Part shown: positions 47,694 to 60,149 of the stretch, piece after piece
Numbering within the stretch: the first letter of the stretch is position 1
Layout: every line of letters starts with the position of its first letter
Origin: Tachypleus tridentatus
Lineage: Eukaryota > Arthropoda > Merostomata > Xiphosura > Limulidae
Length of the DNA stretch: 64,000 nucleotides
Assembly (NCBI RefSeq): GCF_004210375.1
Contig: NW_027467782.1
Coordinates: forward strand, 29,491,276-29,555,275
Direction of reading: 5' to 3'
Program-made: the position numbers and the translations under genes
Notes under the pieces: model-generated
What the model saw: the letters and a program-made list of their open reading frames with translations, nothing else
Database searches by the model: none
What the model was told of the DNA's origin: nothing

Positions 47694-48401
47694 TTGCTTT
47701 GAACCTGAACTGAGGAATATGTTATGAAAATACAGCCGAAGTAAACAATTAGCACTTACATGCGGTATTAGCAAAATACCTGAAATTCAAACGTAAGGCA
47801 ACAAGGAAGTGCAGTAAAAATAAGACAGAAAATCAAAATTGCGGAAATTTTTTACAAAAATCAAGACAAGTATTTAATAACAATGATAAACATTATTTTG
47901 TTTCATCACATATAAAAGCAAAACACGTTTATTTCAAAAGTGTTTTAGTAAATAACTATACGTTAATTGCAAATGCTTTGTTACATCACAAGTGTTCTAG
48001 AAAATTACCTTACGTTTTTTACAAGTACGGTTTTATGTCATAAATGTTTCAATTAAATATTGTTGCTCTTTGCTTGCCCTTCAAGAAGAGAAACTATCTT
48101 AGAATTATAGCGTTTTGTGTTACAGTATAGAAAAAGGTTCAGAGAGACTGTATCATTGATTAAATCTCTGATAGATTTTATCCCAGTATGGAAATTGAAG
48201 TCCAGTCAGGTTATGTGCTGTTACAGTACGTATAGATACCGTACACCGCAGTTCAGAAACAGTTGAATTTTGTACCAGTAAAGAATATTCAGATACATTT
48301 TATCCCAGTACAGAAAGTTCAGAGATATTGTACGACTATATAAGAAACGTGAATTAAGACACACGTTAGTTAGTCTTGCAAACAAAACAAACTCTATGGT
48401 G
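47694..48401. other. AT-rich DNA with a short degenerate repeat
   Basis: The phrase 'cagta(c/t)agaaa' or a variant followed by 'ttcagag' or 'ttcagat' recurs at about 48,124, 48,187, 48,245, 48,278 and 48,308. This suggests an old tandem repeat of 30-60 bp. No gene was found. Confidence 0.35.
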
Positions 48402-50920
48402 CGTCCAATAATTATTTCTTATTTACTTAATGTTTTATGTTTCACAATTAAGACAACTGATCCAGTGGTGGACTCAGCAGATAGCTCGATGTGACTTTGC
48501 CATCGTGAAAACTCACATGCAACTGAATATAAATAAACTTACCGAACGCTATTTTCTACAGACACATACTTGTATCGTAACAATGTTTTCTCAGTTGGCA
48601 CTTCATGTATGCCTAACAACTCATGTTCTCATGAAATAAGTTCCTTTACCCACTTTATTTTTTCAATTAACAGCTCTTGAAGAATGTATAAATAAATCTC
48701 AAATCAATTCAAGTGTTTTATATACTTTACTATCATGTTACTGAGCATAGGTGTGTTCTTCTAATACATGTTTCAATTTTTTTAAGGTTACTTTCAGTAA
48801 CTTTATTGAGTATAATGTCTGTAATATATTTAATTTATAATATGTATAATGTATGTTGTATTAAATAGCTAACTTAAATAGCATTCCGCAAACTATGTTT
48901 GCCGTATATAAGACTGTATATATAGAAACTTGCTTAGAGTGTGGTTGTAATAATATTATGATGAACACTTCTACTTGTTCAAAATCTTTAAAGAACTATT
49001 TGGAATATGTAACGGTTTACAATGTAATAGGTCAAACATTAATGTCTCATGTGAAGTGTAAATCTATGTTATTATGTTTATCAGTTTTTCGTTTTATTCA
49101 CTTTTTCATCATGATTATTCAACATTATAAGTTTGATATCTTGTTTGGAAACAACCTAAACTTTATGGGAAATTGTCGACATTATGACTGATAACAAGTA
49201 TAAAAGTTATTTTCAATTACCTATATTAGTCACTCAATTAATTATCAAATTCTGATCCCCATTGGTTGATAAGATCAGAAGCTACTGAATATAACAAACT
49301 GCTATACTTTTAACAGTTTTGATGAATCTTATTAAACTCGACAATAAAATGTCATATTGTTTTCCTATATCACAATAAAACATTAAAAATGCAGAAAACC
49401 TGGAAATGTTACGTAAAGTAAAGCCAGTGATTTCGTTCCTCCATACTGTTTCAAATAACTAATAAAAAGGAAACGATGAAAATAGATCAATGAATCAATA
49501 GATAAATAATCTGAAACCATGATTTAATTTGATAAATGTAAGTTTCCTATCAAAAATTTTCTGGAATATAGCGTCATATAGTTTTACTCAAACAGTATGT
49601 GCCTGTCGATTAATGAGATTTTAAATTAAAATTATGATAAAATCACATCTAATAATGGTTTCTGACTGTAGATGTAGTAAAGCATCTATTGTGAACTTTA
49701 TTAGACTGACAACCGCTGCTTTCATTTGTTGAAATAAAAATAGGTTGTTAGATGTTATAGTATCCAATAAAAAAGCTGTATTATGAAAGAGAGCTTTTAC
49801 TCTAATTAATCTTACTTCATATCCCGTAAAAGAACTTGGGGAATTGGTTAATTACCTAACAAAATTCATCTGTTAGTGTCACGTGATAATGTGACCCAAT
49901 AATATCATTGCATAAGGAGTTTTGAATACTGTTCCTGAGATCTTTTGCAATATTACTTTGACCTAATAACTTAAATTCCATACAAGTTATTTTGCTTTTA
50001 CAAATAGATTTTCCATAAGATACGCAGACTTCGAAATTAATATTCATTTTTTTCTATCACAAAGAAATTGTTTACAAATTGGTAACAAACTCTAACTTAG
50101 TTTAATTTATTATTTCCTTTATCACAATGAATACTTTTATTATAATGTTTCTGAAGAAAAATATAAACTGATGAAAGAAAATAACATTGATAACAAATGA
50201 ATTTATATCTTTATTCATCAAGAATTTTTTGGAAATACTCGTCTTTTATTTTCAAAACTATATGTTGTAGTCTTTCTTTTTTTTAAATGTATTAGCTTGG
50301 TATCAGTTGACTCTATGAAGCCATTGTTTCTTTATCCAGTGTTTATTACTTTGTATGATACAAGAATTTCGAACGTACCGCATAACCAGTAGTACCAGAT
50401 ACATATGTTAAAATTGTGTAGAACACCTTTCACGCTTCTTTTGGAACAATTAATGTATAGTTGTACCGTTCATAGACTTTGTTCCTAGCAGTGTTTTTAG
50501 TTCATTTTATATTATTGCAATAAACTAATGAACGTTTATTTTTTTTCTTTGGAATTTCGCACAAAGCTACTCGAGGGCTATCTGTGCTAGCCGTCCCTAA
50601 TTTAGTAGTGTAAGACTAGAGGGAAGGCAGCTAGTCATCACCACCCACCGCCAACTCTTGGGCTACTCTTTTACCAACGAATAGTGGGATTGACCGTCAC
50701 ATTATAACGCCCCACGGCTGGGAGGGTGAGCATGTTTGGCGCGACTCGGGCGCGAACCCGCGACCCTCAGATTACGAAGCGCACGCCTTAACGCACTAGG
50801 CCATGCCAGGCCCTAATGAACGTTTATATGAAAGAAAACGTGTAACAAAAATAATACTTCCTTACAACCTGGTAGAAGACAAGGTCACTAATAGAGAAAC
50901 ATTAATTTTTTAAACAAATA
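48402..50920 (+). repeat. Dispersed long repeat, copy 2
   Basis: It is homologous over its length to copy 1 (from 48,605) and copy 3 (to about 50,100). The left 200 bp, shared only with copy 3, contain a family-2 SINE remnant ('gactcagcagatagc', 48,473). It is interrupted by a family-1 SINE at 50,540-50,812. It is the most diverged of the three copies. Confidence 0.85.
50540..50812 (-). repeat. Family-1 SINE, minus strand, perfect 15-bp target duplication
   Basis: It is a full-length, near-consensus copy. 'ctaatgaacgtttat' flanks it at 50,525-50,539 and 50,813-50,827. It is a young insertion inside repeat copy 2. Confidence 0.98.
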
Positions 50921-51330
50921 TTTTAGAAGCCTCGTAATATTTTGCTTAATTATAAGAAGAGTGATACAGGTTACAGTGAAGTTTCAGTACTCACGTGCAT
51001 AAAACAATGATGATTATAGAACAACAATGATTCTATAAAACATGTTGAGAAAGTCTCCGCTGCTCGTTTAGCGTTTGGTTTAGACTGTAATTAGTTGACG
51101 CTATTAGCTGGCTTATAGATTAAATATCGATAACAAAAATGTGAGTACAGATAAAAGATGAATATCAGGGTCAAACATTTCACCACGTGGTAATAGTTCT
51201 TCTAGAACATTTCTTCTTCGAATTGTCAACACTCGAAATATCTTTTACATAAACTAACTTAAGCAAGCATTTCAATATGTTTCGAAAAATGTTCCTGGAA
51301 CAGGAGAAATACACAGAGAGATTAACGAAA
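50921..51330. other. AT-rich DNA, nothing recognised
   Basis: This is a spacer between repeat copy 2 and the paralog-A locus. Confidence 0.4.
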
Positions 51331-53790
51331 GTTTTCTTTTAAGTATAAATTACACTTTATTTCTTACTTGATTCAGTTTATTGTTTTGTGTTTTCTATAA
51401 CCACGAAATAATGAAACTAAATTTCAATACAATTTTTATTTCAATATTCAGTGTACAATAAGTTCAAGAATATATTTTTCTTGTACTATATAACCTTCTG
51501 GTGTTATTTGAATAAAGGTAAGACTTCAGAATATCATTTCTATCAGCGAGAATCCGGATCCTAAAAAGCAGTGAAAAAAGAAAACGTATAAGAACTTTCA
51601 TATCAATTGAATTAAAACCACAGAATTGTCGATGTTGTTAAAAGTAAGTTATTTTATTAACTGTATTATTATTATTTTATTATTAATATATATATATATA
51701 TATACGTAATTTTTCTATTTATTTATGTTCAATTTACATAAAATGTTTATATAATAGACTGACATATAAATCTCTGTGTAAGAAGTAACGTATCACACAG
51801 GCTATTCCACTTATGTATTTCAACCTTTTTCTTCACAGTTACATGTAAAGTAGAAGTTCCAATGTCACCCTTTAATAAAACTGAAAATTTCTTATTCTGT
51901 ACAAATACAACAGTCCTTTCTCATTTTCCAACGAGTTAGCAATGACTTGAGTGAATTTAATCACTAATATCTGGACTCGGTTCTATGCAATTACAAATTT
52001 CTCATACCCCAATGTGTAGCTTTACTTTAAGAAAACAACTTGGCCTGAGGCCCTTATGTTTCTCATTTCAGAACTAATAATTTTTTAATGTGTAGAAATT
52101 TTAAGCTCACAGACATTACACATTAATTAGAAAACAATTTACTTTTTTTAACCTTAATAGAGAAGCATTTTTTTTAATATTCAGAACTTTTAAAAACATT
52201 AAAGTTAACAAAGCAGATTCTTCCAAAAATTAACAAACCACTGACGATATTGTATGACAGTTATTAAAAGAGCATACTATGCATTTTTATATCATGTGAA
52301 ACAATATTCACATTAATAAAAGAAATATTACATAAGTCAAGAATTTTGGTCTACACTCTGACCAGTGAAAGTGCAAGCACGTTTGATTCGATAGGAATTT
52401 GAACAGGCGATCTACAGACTCACAAGTCGAGTTTAATGTTAAATGGTTAAATTGATTAACTTTATTCCAAACGCTTTGGTATTTAAATTTTGATATACTC
52501 ACATATTTTTATGAACTTCAACATCGAAATTAATTGACCTCTTACCAATTATCATCCAGCAGTGTGATTTTATGCATCCAAATAAAAATTTCATTTCTTC
52601 TTAGTTCACTATCCAATCTTCTTCCTCTTCGATTAGTTCCGAATTGCATTTCTGATTGTCTTGCTGTTCGTGTTCTTCTTTCCAACCCATCTCTTAAGTT
52701 AAGGCCACTGTCAAAACCCAAGCCAAAGTATGGGTCTTTTCCAAACACATTCTTTTGTATTTTCCATTTCCACTACCTATTACAAAACCTGGTTTACTGG
52801 TGAAACCACTTTTATTCCTGTCTCTATCGACAGCGCTCCTATTTCACTTTTTATCTCCATGACCACCATAACCATTGTGGATGTTTTCGATTATTTCGTT
52901 TATAGCGTAACTTCCGACAGTGTAGACGATAATAATGAAAAGTAGAAAGAAAACCTGAAAAAATAAAAAATCATTTTCCTCATGAAACTATGACCAATAA
53001 AACACAAACTAGTTACTCTGTGAGAAAGTTGTATAGATCCATAGTTATTTTACAGACACAAACACAAACTAGTAGAATGTAACTTAGCCTATCGTATAAC
53101 AATTTCCCCATAAAGCTTTAAGATTTTATGTTAAAATGTTCTTGTGTAGAAAAGATTACTATAAAATAAATGGCATTATTCTTCTATAGTCTAAATCGTT
53201 TAGCCTAACTTGTATTAATAATTGTATTTGAAATTACAAAAGATTGAATAAGCTAGTGAATCTAGTCAACATAAACGTTATTTTACTGGTGTTGTGACAG
53301 ATACCATTCGAAAAGCATGGTGGGAAATTCAACATAATTCCCCTGTTTGTTGTTTTATATGATGAGAACATTTATCACAGTGCTGTTTTACTGGGAATTC
53401 TTTCATACTCTTTATAAATACCTTTTTAAGAATTACGTTGTCTATTTATATCTCAACTACAATGTCCCGAAATTTGATCAGTAATTAATTTTTGTCTAAT
53501 TCTCTCATATTATTCTGCATAGAGAAGTGCTACTTTTTATATTGAAATGATACCATGCAAAAAATACAACTATTTGTCTCCGGTGAGTTGTGTTACAGTT
53601 TTACCGATAATTAACTTATAGAATAAACTGTAGAACACTTTCCACTGTCCTCATTAGATAGCGATAAGGTAAAAGACGTTGATAGCAGCTGTAAGTTAAA
53701 CTGTTATATTAAAAGCATTCTTCAACTTTTCGTATTTACATAATGTGGGGATATGAACGAAACTCTCGTATCATACCGAAGGCCATAGCT
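51330..53790 (-). repeat. Tandem locus duplicate, unit 1 (paralog A)
   Basis: Both the coding exon and the non-coding parts match unit 2 (58,440-61,870) in the same order. These include the 3' exon region (51,350-51,640 versus 58,450-58,720), intron 1 (53,090-53,420 versus 61,150-61,500) and the promoter/exon 1 (53,630-53,770 versus 61,690-61,850). Unit 2 is longer mainly because of SINE insertions in intron 2. Confidence 0.9.
52547..53654 (-). pseudogene. Secreted-peptide paralog A, decayed
   Basis: Exon 1 (53,654-53,643) encodes 'MRTV'. Exon 2 starts at 52,954 after a 'ttttttcag' acceptor with a hydrophobic run ('VFFLLFIIIVYTVGSYA') like the signal peptide of gene C, then 'ENIHNGYGGHGDKK'. 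Against gene C, the exon-1 donor reads GA where C has GT. The frame closes at 52,846-52,844, about 40 codons in, and both TATA boxes are degraded. Further on, 'NKSGFTSKPGF' and, in another frame, 'FGLGFDSGLNLRDGLERR' still echo the family. A potential donor lies near 52,545, and the 3' exon acceptor at 51,561 is retained. I infer a once-working duplicate now lost. An alternative first exon restoring expression cannot be excluded. Confidence 0.75.
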
Positions 53791-53974
53791 GTGAGTTACG
53801 AAATCTTCACTTCGTCGAAAAGTAAATTACAGAATTATTCGTTTCTCTTTCTTACAATCAATTATTTCAAAGATATTTATGTTATGTTTTTGTGAAACTT
53901 TCACTCTGAGTTTATTTATAACTACATGATGTGTAAAGTTCTCATTTTACTTAGATTATACGTTACACGGTAGT

Positions 53975-55617
53975 TCCAATAATAATTTCATATTTACTTA
54001 ATGTTCTATGTTACACAGTAGAGACAACTGAATATATGGAAGCCTCAAACAGATAGCCCGATGTGGCTTTGCTAAAATAAAAGAACACATACAACTGAAG
54101 ATAAATAAACTTACCGATCGCTATTCTCTATTGACAGGCACTTATGTCATTACAGTTTCTTCCCAGTTGGTATAGAATGTAAGAGTAACCTCTCATGTTC
54201 TCGTTAAATAAGTTCCTTTATCCATATTATATTTTCAATTAAAAGCTATTTAAGAATGTCTAGATAGTTTTGAAATCAATGCAAATGTTTGATATACTTT
54301 ACTATCATGTTTCCGAGTCATTGGTATGTGCTTCGTGTGGTATCTTCCATTCTTTTTTAAGGTTATTTTTTTAATTATAATGTCGGTAGTATATTTAATT
54401 TATAATGTCTATAAGTTATATTGTATGAAATGGAGATCGTAAATAGTATTCCGCAAACTATATTTGCCGTATACAAGCCGATCTGTAAAGAAACACGCAT
54501 TCATCAATAGATATTACACATATATCGTGTAGTTGTAATACTATTATGATAAACTCTTCAACTTCTTGAAAATCTCTGCAAACTAATAAAAAAGTGCAAC
54601 GGTTAACAATGTAATAGGTCTAACAATAACGTCTCATGTTAACTGTAAATGAATGTTATAATGTTTATCAGTTTTTTATTTTATTCTCTTTTTTATAATT
54701 ACACTACATTATTAGCTTGATATCTTGTTTCAACGTAACCTAGATCTTATGGGATATTGTTTATATTTGGCCTGTTAATAAGTAGAAATCTTATTCTGTA
54801 TTAATCCCTAGATTTATTATCTAATTCTGATCATTTTTGGTTCATCAGATCAGAAGTTTGTGAATATAGCAAAACCGTTTGTGCTTTTAAGAGTTTTGAT
54901 AAATGTTACTAACTTTACTTACTGCATCACAGTAAAACTGTAACCATGCAGAAAATATGGAAGTGCTAAGGTAAAGTATGGCCAATGTCCTTTTCTTCCA
55001 TACTGTTTTAGTTACTTATTGAAAAGGAAACGATTAAAATAGGTCAAGAAAAATACTATATGTTGGGACTCGAATTGCCAAACATAGAAAAATCTATAAA
55101 TTTAAGTTTTATTTTTTTAATGTTCTGAAACCATGATTTCATTTGATAAATGGAAGTTTCCTATAAAAAAAAAAAGGTTATTGAATATAGCGCCATCTAG
55201 TTTTACTGAAACAGTATAAAAGGAAAGAAAAAGATTGTTTTGTGTATGTGCCTGTTGACTAAGGAGATTTTAATTTAAGATTATTATAAAATTACGTCTA
55301 ATAATGATTTCTGACTGTAGATGGTTGTAAAGATTAGTAGCAAACTTTAATTAATCAGACGGTCACTGCTTTCATTTGTTAAAATGAAAATAGGTCGTTA
55401 GATGCCACAGTATAAAGTAAAAAATAGTATTATGAAAGAAAGCTTCTTCAGTCGCCAGTCACACATCATATCCCATAACGTATTTTGAGGATTGGTTGTT
55501 TAAGTATTAACATTGATCTGTTAATGTCACGTGAGTGCGTGGCCCAATAATATCATCGCATTAAGGGAGAAAAGAAACCCTTACTTAGATTTATTTATTA
55601 TTTCCCTCATCACAGTG
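53975..55617 (+). repeat. Dispersed long repeat, copy 3
   Basis: It matches copy 2 from its left edge and copy 1 from about 54,180, and is closer to copy 1. Relative to copy 1, about 180 bp is missing around 55,565. The right end ('atttattatttccctcatca') runs directly into the coding exon of paralog B. The left edge carries a family-2 SINE remnant (54,040-54,085). Confidence 0.85.
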
Positions 55618-55840
55618 ACTCTTCCTAACCGTTTCTTATTGTCTCCTTTATTTCTATTACTTTTATGAAAATTTGGATCACCGTTACTCCCATATCTGTC
55701 ATTACCGTTCGCACACCCCCTTTTGTTTCCGAGATCACTGCAACCATCGTGGATGTTCCGGTGTGTATCGTTATTTCCGTTCTTAGCGTAACTTTTTAGA
55801 GTGCAGACCACTATAACCAAAAGCAAAAGTTATTATTTGT
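55581..55840 (-). pseudogene. Secreted-peptide paralog B, truncated and fused to a repeat
   Basis: The minus-strand frame starts with a hydrophobic run ('LLLVIVVCTLKSYA') aligned to the signal peptide of gene C, then 'KNGNNDTHRNIHDGCSD', matching 'KNGNSKNIRNIYDGFGD' of C, and later 'NKGDNKK' against 'NGKGNKK'. No AG acceptor is left at the position where A and C have one, and no exon 1 was found upstream. The last dozen codons ('VTVMREIINKSK') and the stop come from repeat copy 3, because the same DNA occurs in copy 1 at about 37,310-37,335. Unlike C it contains cysteines. It is probably non-functional. Confidence 0.7.
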
Positions 55841-56380
55841 TAACTGTTGTTAGTCAAAAATATTCCTGAGTTAGTGAAAAACAAAAATGGCCTTCTATAA
55901 AATCAGTTAGCACAAAATGTACTTATTTGTGTCTAGAACAAGTATCAGGTTCCGATCGCTGATGTGGTCATTGGCATCTACTCGTGTTTTAACGGTAAAG
56001 AATGTTTTAGCGTTTAAATGAAGATTCTACAACTTATCATTAATTTTAACATTCGGAGTTGTTAATGGCTACTTATGAGTGTGAATATCAAATTGTGTGA
56101 TAGACGGGATGTCTGCGTGTGAAAATCAATCAGTGTGACTAGATACAATATTTACGCATGTATATAAATCCGTATGAACACACAGATTATTTACGTGTGC
56201 ATATCAAATTGTGTGAGTAGATAAATTTTTTACGTGTGATTTTCAATAAACAGATTGTTTGGTTATTGCTAAAGAGAAAAAAACATAAAATAAACAACAA
56301 ATAAGTATTGAATATGATATGCGAAAAATTTGCACAATATTAGAAATGTCTGGAGAAATAATAATTAAAGATATATAAAT
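55841..56380. other. AT-rich DNA with a short tandem repeat
   Basis: 'gtgtgaatatcaaattgtgtga' and its variants recur about four times at 56,078-56,250, with a spacing of 40-60 bp ('tacgtgtg', 'caaattgtgtga'). No gene was found. Confidence 0.5.
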
Positions 56381-56510
56381 GTGGCTCCCCAGTGGCTTAG
56401 CGATATGTCTGCCGACTTACAACGCTTAAAACCGGGTTCCGAGACCTGTGTTGGGGAGAGCTCAGATAGCACATTGTGTAGCTTTGTGCTTAATGTAAAA
56501 CAAAAACTAT
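56381..56510 (+). repeat. Family-2 SINE, plus strand
   Basis: It begins 'ggctccccagtggcttagcg', has 'aaaaccgggttccgagacc' in the middle and ends 'cattgtgtagctttgtgctt' plus an A-rich tail. Confidence 0.88.
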
Positions 56511-57349
56511 ATACAGGTGTGCCTGGTTATTTTCTAATTTTGTTAACTTTATTCTATACTTATGTTGATCATCAAAATTCCAAGACTTATAAAAAATAAT
56601 TTTTTTTTTCCCTTACACAGAAATGTTATTTACGTAATATATTAGTTCGGTAATCAGTTTTAAACATTTGAAATCAGATATTTCTGTGATATAAGAATGC
56701 TATTATCTTCAGTATGTATACCAGAACGTTCTTTATTCAAATAGCTTACAATACAAATTACTGAGCATTTTTGGTTAGTTATTAAAATAACAGCAGGTGA
56801 TGACCAATCATTGTGGTATTATTTACGGTCTCGAGCTGTAATGTTCGTATAATAAAACTATGTAGGCTTTTTGTATTTTATCCCCGTATACTGATGAAAT
56901 ATTTTTGTTCAATATTTAACACGTTGTTATAAATATGGTTTCAAAAAATGCTGTTAAACATAATTGGTAAGCAATGATTTCAAACAACACTGGTTGATTG
57001 AAAACGCATCAAAGAAGTTAGGTAGATCAGTGTTACAAGTTGTTTTTTTCTCAAGTACTCAAAATTATAAATATATCAAATCCCGTTTTGTGAAGAATAG
57101 ATTTAAATAAATTGCGTTAAACAAAACAGAGAACTACATCAAGCAATGCATGACTTCAACCGATGTTTGTTCAGCTCCAAACACAAAAATCGTTGTACAG
57201 CCATGTGGAAAGGTCTTATTATGTCAACATCATACGTTTGTCATGTATTTCAAGATATAGATCCGTAAAGTTTTCTCTTTGCTTAATCACAACTGCATGC
57301 GGAGTTATCACTAAATCCAGTTTATTATAATTCATTATAAATGTATATA
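56511..57349. other. AT-rich DNA, nothing recognised
   Basis: No gene or repeat could be supported. Confidence 0.45.
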
Positions 57350-57566
57350 TGGGTTCGAATTCCGGTCGCACCAAACATGCTCGCCCTTTTAGCCGTACGT
57401 TAATATGTGACGGTGAATCCCACTATTCGTTAGTAAAAGAGTAGCCTAAGAGTTGGCATTGGGTAGTGATGACTAGCTGCCTTCCTTCTTGTCTTATACC
57501 GCTAAATTAGGGACGGCTAGCGCAGATAGCCTTCGTGTAGCTTTGTGCGAAAATTAAACATACAAA
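57350..57566 (+). repeat. Family-1 SINE, 5'-truncated at the B box
   Basis: It starts at 'gggttcgaattccggtcgca' and runs to the 3' end. The tRNA A-box part is absent. Confidence 0.9.
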
Positions 57567-58440
57567 GAACTGTAAGTATATATATCGGCACAGTTTATAT
57601 ATTTAATATTAACCAACATAAGTTTTCTTTATTGACAATTAAAACAAATTGCCATCATAATGTAGAAATTATTCCAAAAATCTACATGCATATAATATAT
57701 CTAAAATATATCATCAGTCTTGTGTAAAACTCTCTGTAAACATACTTCACCTTAAGTAGTTGACCGATTCAAACTCATACTAACTTTTCAGCACAGATGT
57801 GAACTAAATCCATATTAAATTTTCCCAGATGTCAAAAACCATAAACATATTTTATAAATTGTTAGTTTCTATACTGTTACTACAGGAACTGCTGCAAATA
57901 GGTATATTTGAACACAATTTCCACCAAAACAAAACATACAATAATAAAATGTGCAGTTAGAAAATATAAAATAAATATATTTCTTGTGTTTAAATTTCCC
58001 GCTCTTTTCTATCGCACAAAAATATAGTAGATATAAATGAGGGAAAAGGTCTCATAGATTAATTCACTCTAATCTTGTGATAATTTATATTCAGCACACA
58101 TACTCAGTTGTGTAGTTTACAGTATTTAAAGAAACACAATTTTGTAGTTTAACCGTTCAAAGAGACATACTTGTATAGTTTATATTAATTACAGAAATAT
58201 AGTTGTGTAATTTTAAATTACTTACAAATACAAATTTTAATGGTTTATACTATTTACTGTATAAGTATTTACAGCCCATTCGACTGGTAACACGTTTGAC
58301 TTTCTTTTTCCTCTCAATATCTTTATAATATAATATTAACGTTCAAATATTTGTGAGTAAGATCGCAAAAACTAACCGAAGCAAACACTTGATTCGGTAT
58401 CGCAATGTGTTTCTGGTGGAGGAGGAACAGACAGAAAAAA
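57567..58440. other. AT-rich DNA, nothing recognised
   Basis: Loosely repeated 'tgta(g/t)tttac' or 'tgtagtttatatt' phrases occur between 58,110 and 58,260. No gene was found. Confidence 0.4.
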
Positions 58441-58499
58441 ATATTTATTTTAGGTACAAATTACACTTTATTTGCTATTCAATACAAAGTTTTTCATTT

Positions 58500-58625
58500 C
58501 AAAATTCACTTTATTGTAATTAATTTCAAATATATATATTTTTTGTACACTACTTAATTTGCGAATTGTTAATTAAATGAAGGTAAGATTTCAAAACATC
58601 TTTTCTTTCAGTGAGAATCAAGATC
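58500..58625 (-). other. Gene C, 3' untranslated exon (exon 3)
   Basis: An acceptor ('tatcacttcttag', reverse strand) precedes 58,625, and the same acceptor context is conserved at 51,561 in unit 1. Because exon 2 already contains the stop, this exon would be 3' UTR. Its assignment rests on conservation between the two units and on the poly(A) signal. Confidence 0.5.
58511..58516 (-). terminator. Poly(A) signal AATAAA of gene C
   Basis: A canonical AATAAA on the minus strand lies about 110 bp after the exon-3 acceptor. A second AATAAA lies about 45 bp further on. Unit 1 has the same hexamer in the equivalent place (51,435-51,440). Confidence 0.5.
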
Positions 58626-58789
58626 CTAAGAAGTGATAAAGAATAAAAAGTACTTTTAAAGTTTCATACAAATTGAATTAAAACCACAAAATGTGTCAAT
58701 GTTGTCATAAGTAAGATATTTAATTAACTTTAATGATTTTAAGGGATTGGAGAAGTTTATGTATCAAGAAAAATATGAATTATATCATA

Positions 58790-58910
58790 TATGTTTGCTT
58801 GTTTCTAACTAAGCACAAAGCTCCACAATGGGACATCTGGTCTCAGCCCACCACAATCGAAACCCAGATTCTAGAGCTGTGAATTCACAGACATACCGGT
58901 GTATTGAATT
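58790..58910 (-). repeat. Family-2 SINE, minus strand
   Basis: It has 'tgtttgcttgtttctaacta', 'tctcagcccaccacaatcg' and 'cagacataccggtgtattga' in order. It lies in intron 2 of gene C. Confidence 0.7.
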
Positions 58911-58983
58911 ATTTGTGAAATAGTTTTCATTATACTTATATATATATATATATATTGGTGAAAATAATTAACTAAAATATGAA

Positions 58984-59212
58984 GGTTTGGTTTGGATAGT
59001 TTTGAGTTTCGCGCAAAACTACTCGAGGATTATCTGCGCTAGAAGTCCCTAATTTAGCAGTGTAAGACTAGAGGGAAGACAGCTAGTCATCACCACCCAC
59101 CGCCAATTCTTGGGCTACTCTTTTACCAACGATTATTGGGATGACCCTCACAATATAACGCTTCAATGGTTAAAAGGAGAAACATGTTTGATGGGACGGG
59201 GATTCGAACCCA
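58984..59212 (-). repeat. Family-1 SINE, minus strand, lacks the tRNA A-box end
   Basis: It runs from the tail 'gagtttcgcgcaaaactact' to 'gggattcgaaccca', where it stops at the B box. It lies in intron 2 of gene C. Confidence 0.9.
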
Positions 59213-59544
59213 AAAATCATAAGAAAGGATTGCGTTAAAAACAGCAAATCCAAATCACTGACTAATTATATAATTAATTTTAACTTAAGAAAACAAGCCA
59301 AAACAAAAATAAATTAAACGTATTTTGATTAATTTGTTTTTAAGTTAAAATTATTTATTTATTAATTATATATCATAAACCCAATTCCCTTAAGTAATAT
59401 ACTCCTATTTATTTAGAGCTAATTGTGAAGTAGAGGTTACAATATTTCATTTTTACCGTTTTATTAAACGTGAGAATTACTTATGCTGCACAAATACAAT
59501 AGTTCTCTCTCTTCTCTCAACGACTTTTCGATGATTTTAGGGAC

Positions 59545-59786
59545 TTAAAACGCTAATAACCGGTACTAGTTTATATACGGTGGATGAATTGCAATAAACC
59601 ACTGTGTAGCTTTGCACTAAAAGAACACGTGTGCTAACACCTTTATGATTCTCATTGCATACTTAACATATTGTTTAATGTGTATTAATTTTGAGTTCTT
59701 ATACATTACGCATACGCACAACAAGTACCAAATTCCGGTTTCCACTGGTGTAAAACCGCTGACTTACCTCTCTGCCACGTGGGGGT
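59545..59786. repeat. Two degenerate family-2 SINE pieces
   Basis: A plus-strand tail-like piece ('accactgtgtagctttgcac', 59,598-59,620) and a minus-strand head-like piece ('ctgacttacctctctgccac', 59,759-59,778) are recognisable. Both are old. Confidence 0.4.
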
Positions 59787-59882
59787 AAATGTCGGTCAGT
59801 CAATAAGTTTCTGTTCAAATATTGTGAACTGCCTCATCATTTTACCTCTTTTTAATTTTGTATTACTGAATTGGTTTCTTTG

Positions 59883-60138
59883 CTTTTTTTTAATTTCACA
59901 AAAAGCTACACGAGAGCTATCTGCGCTACCCATCCCAAATTTATCAATGTATGGAAGCTAGTCACCACTACCCACTGCCAATTCTTAGGCTACTTTTGAA
60001 CAAACGAATAGTGGGATTGAGAGTAACATTATAACGCCCCATGGTTGAAAAAGCGAGAATAATTTGGCGTGACGGAAATTCGAACCCGTGATTTTCATAT
60101 CACGTGTCGAGCATCTTAACCAGCTGGTCATGCCATGC
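59883..60138 (-). repeat. Family-1 SINE, minus strand, diverged
   Basis: It is nearly full length, ending at 'ctggtcatgccatgc'. It has about 20 percent visible differences from the consensus and a short deletion near 59,950. Confidence 0.9.
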
Positions 60139-60149
60139 AATTAACATTA

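Noticed and set aside
48895-49191. 98-codon plus-strand frame
   Set aside because: It lies in dispersed repeat copy 2, and the equivalent DNA in copies 1 and 3 is not open. There is no family motif.
52534-52945. Plus-strand frames of 71-89 codons at the paralog-A exon
   Set aside because: The minus strand carries the signal-peptide and splice-site evidence and aligns with gene C. The plus-strand frames are shadows.
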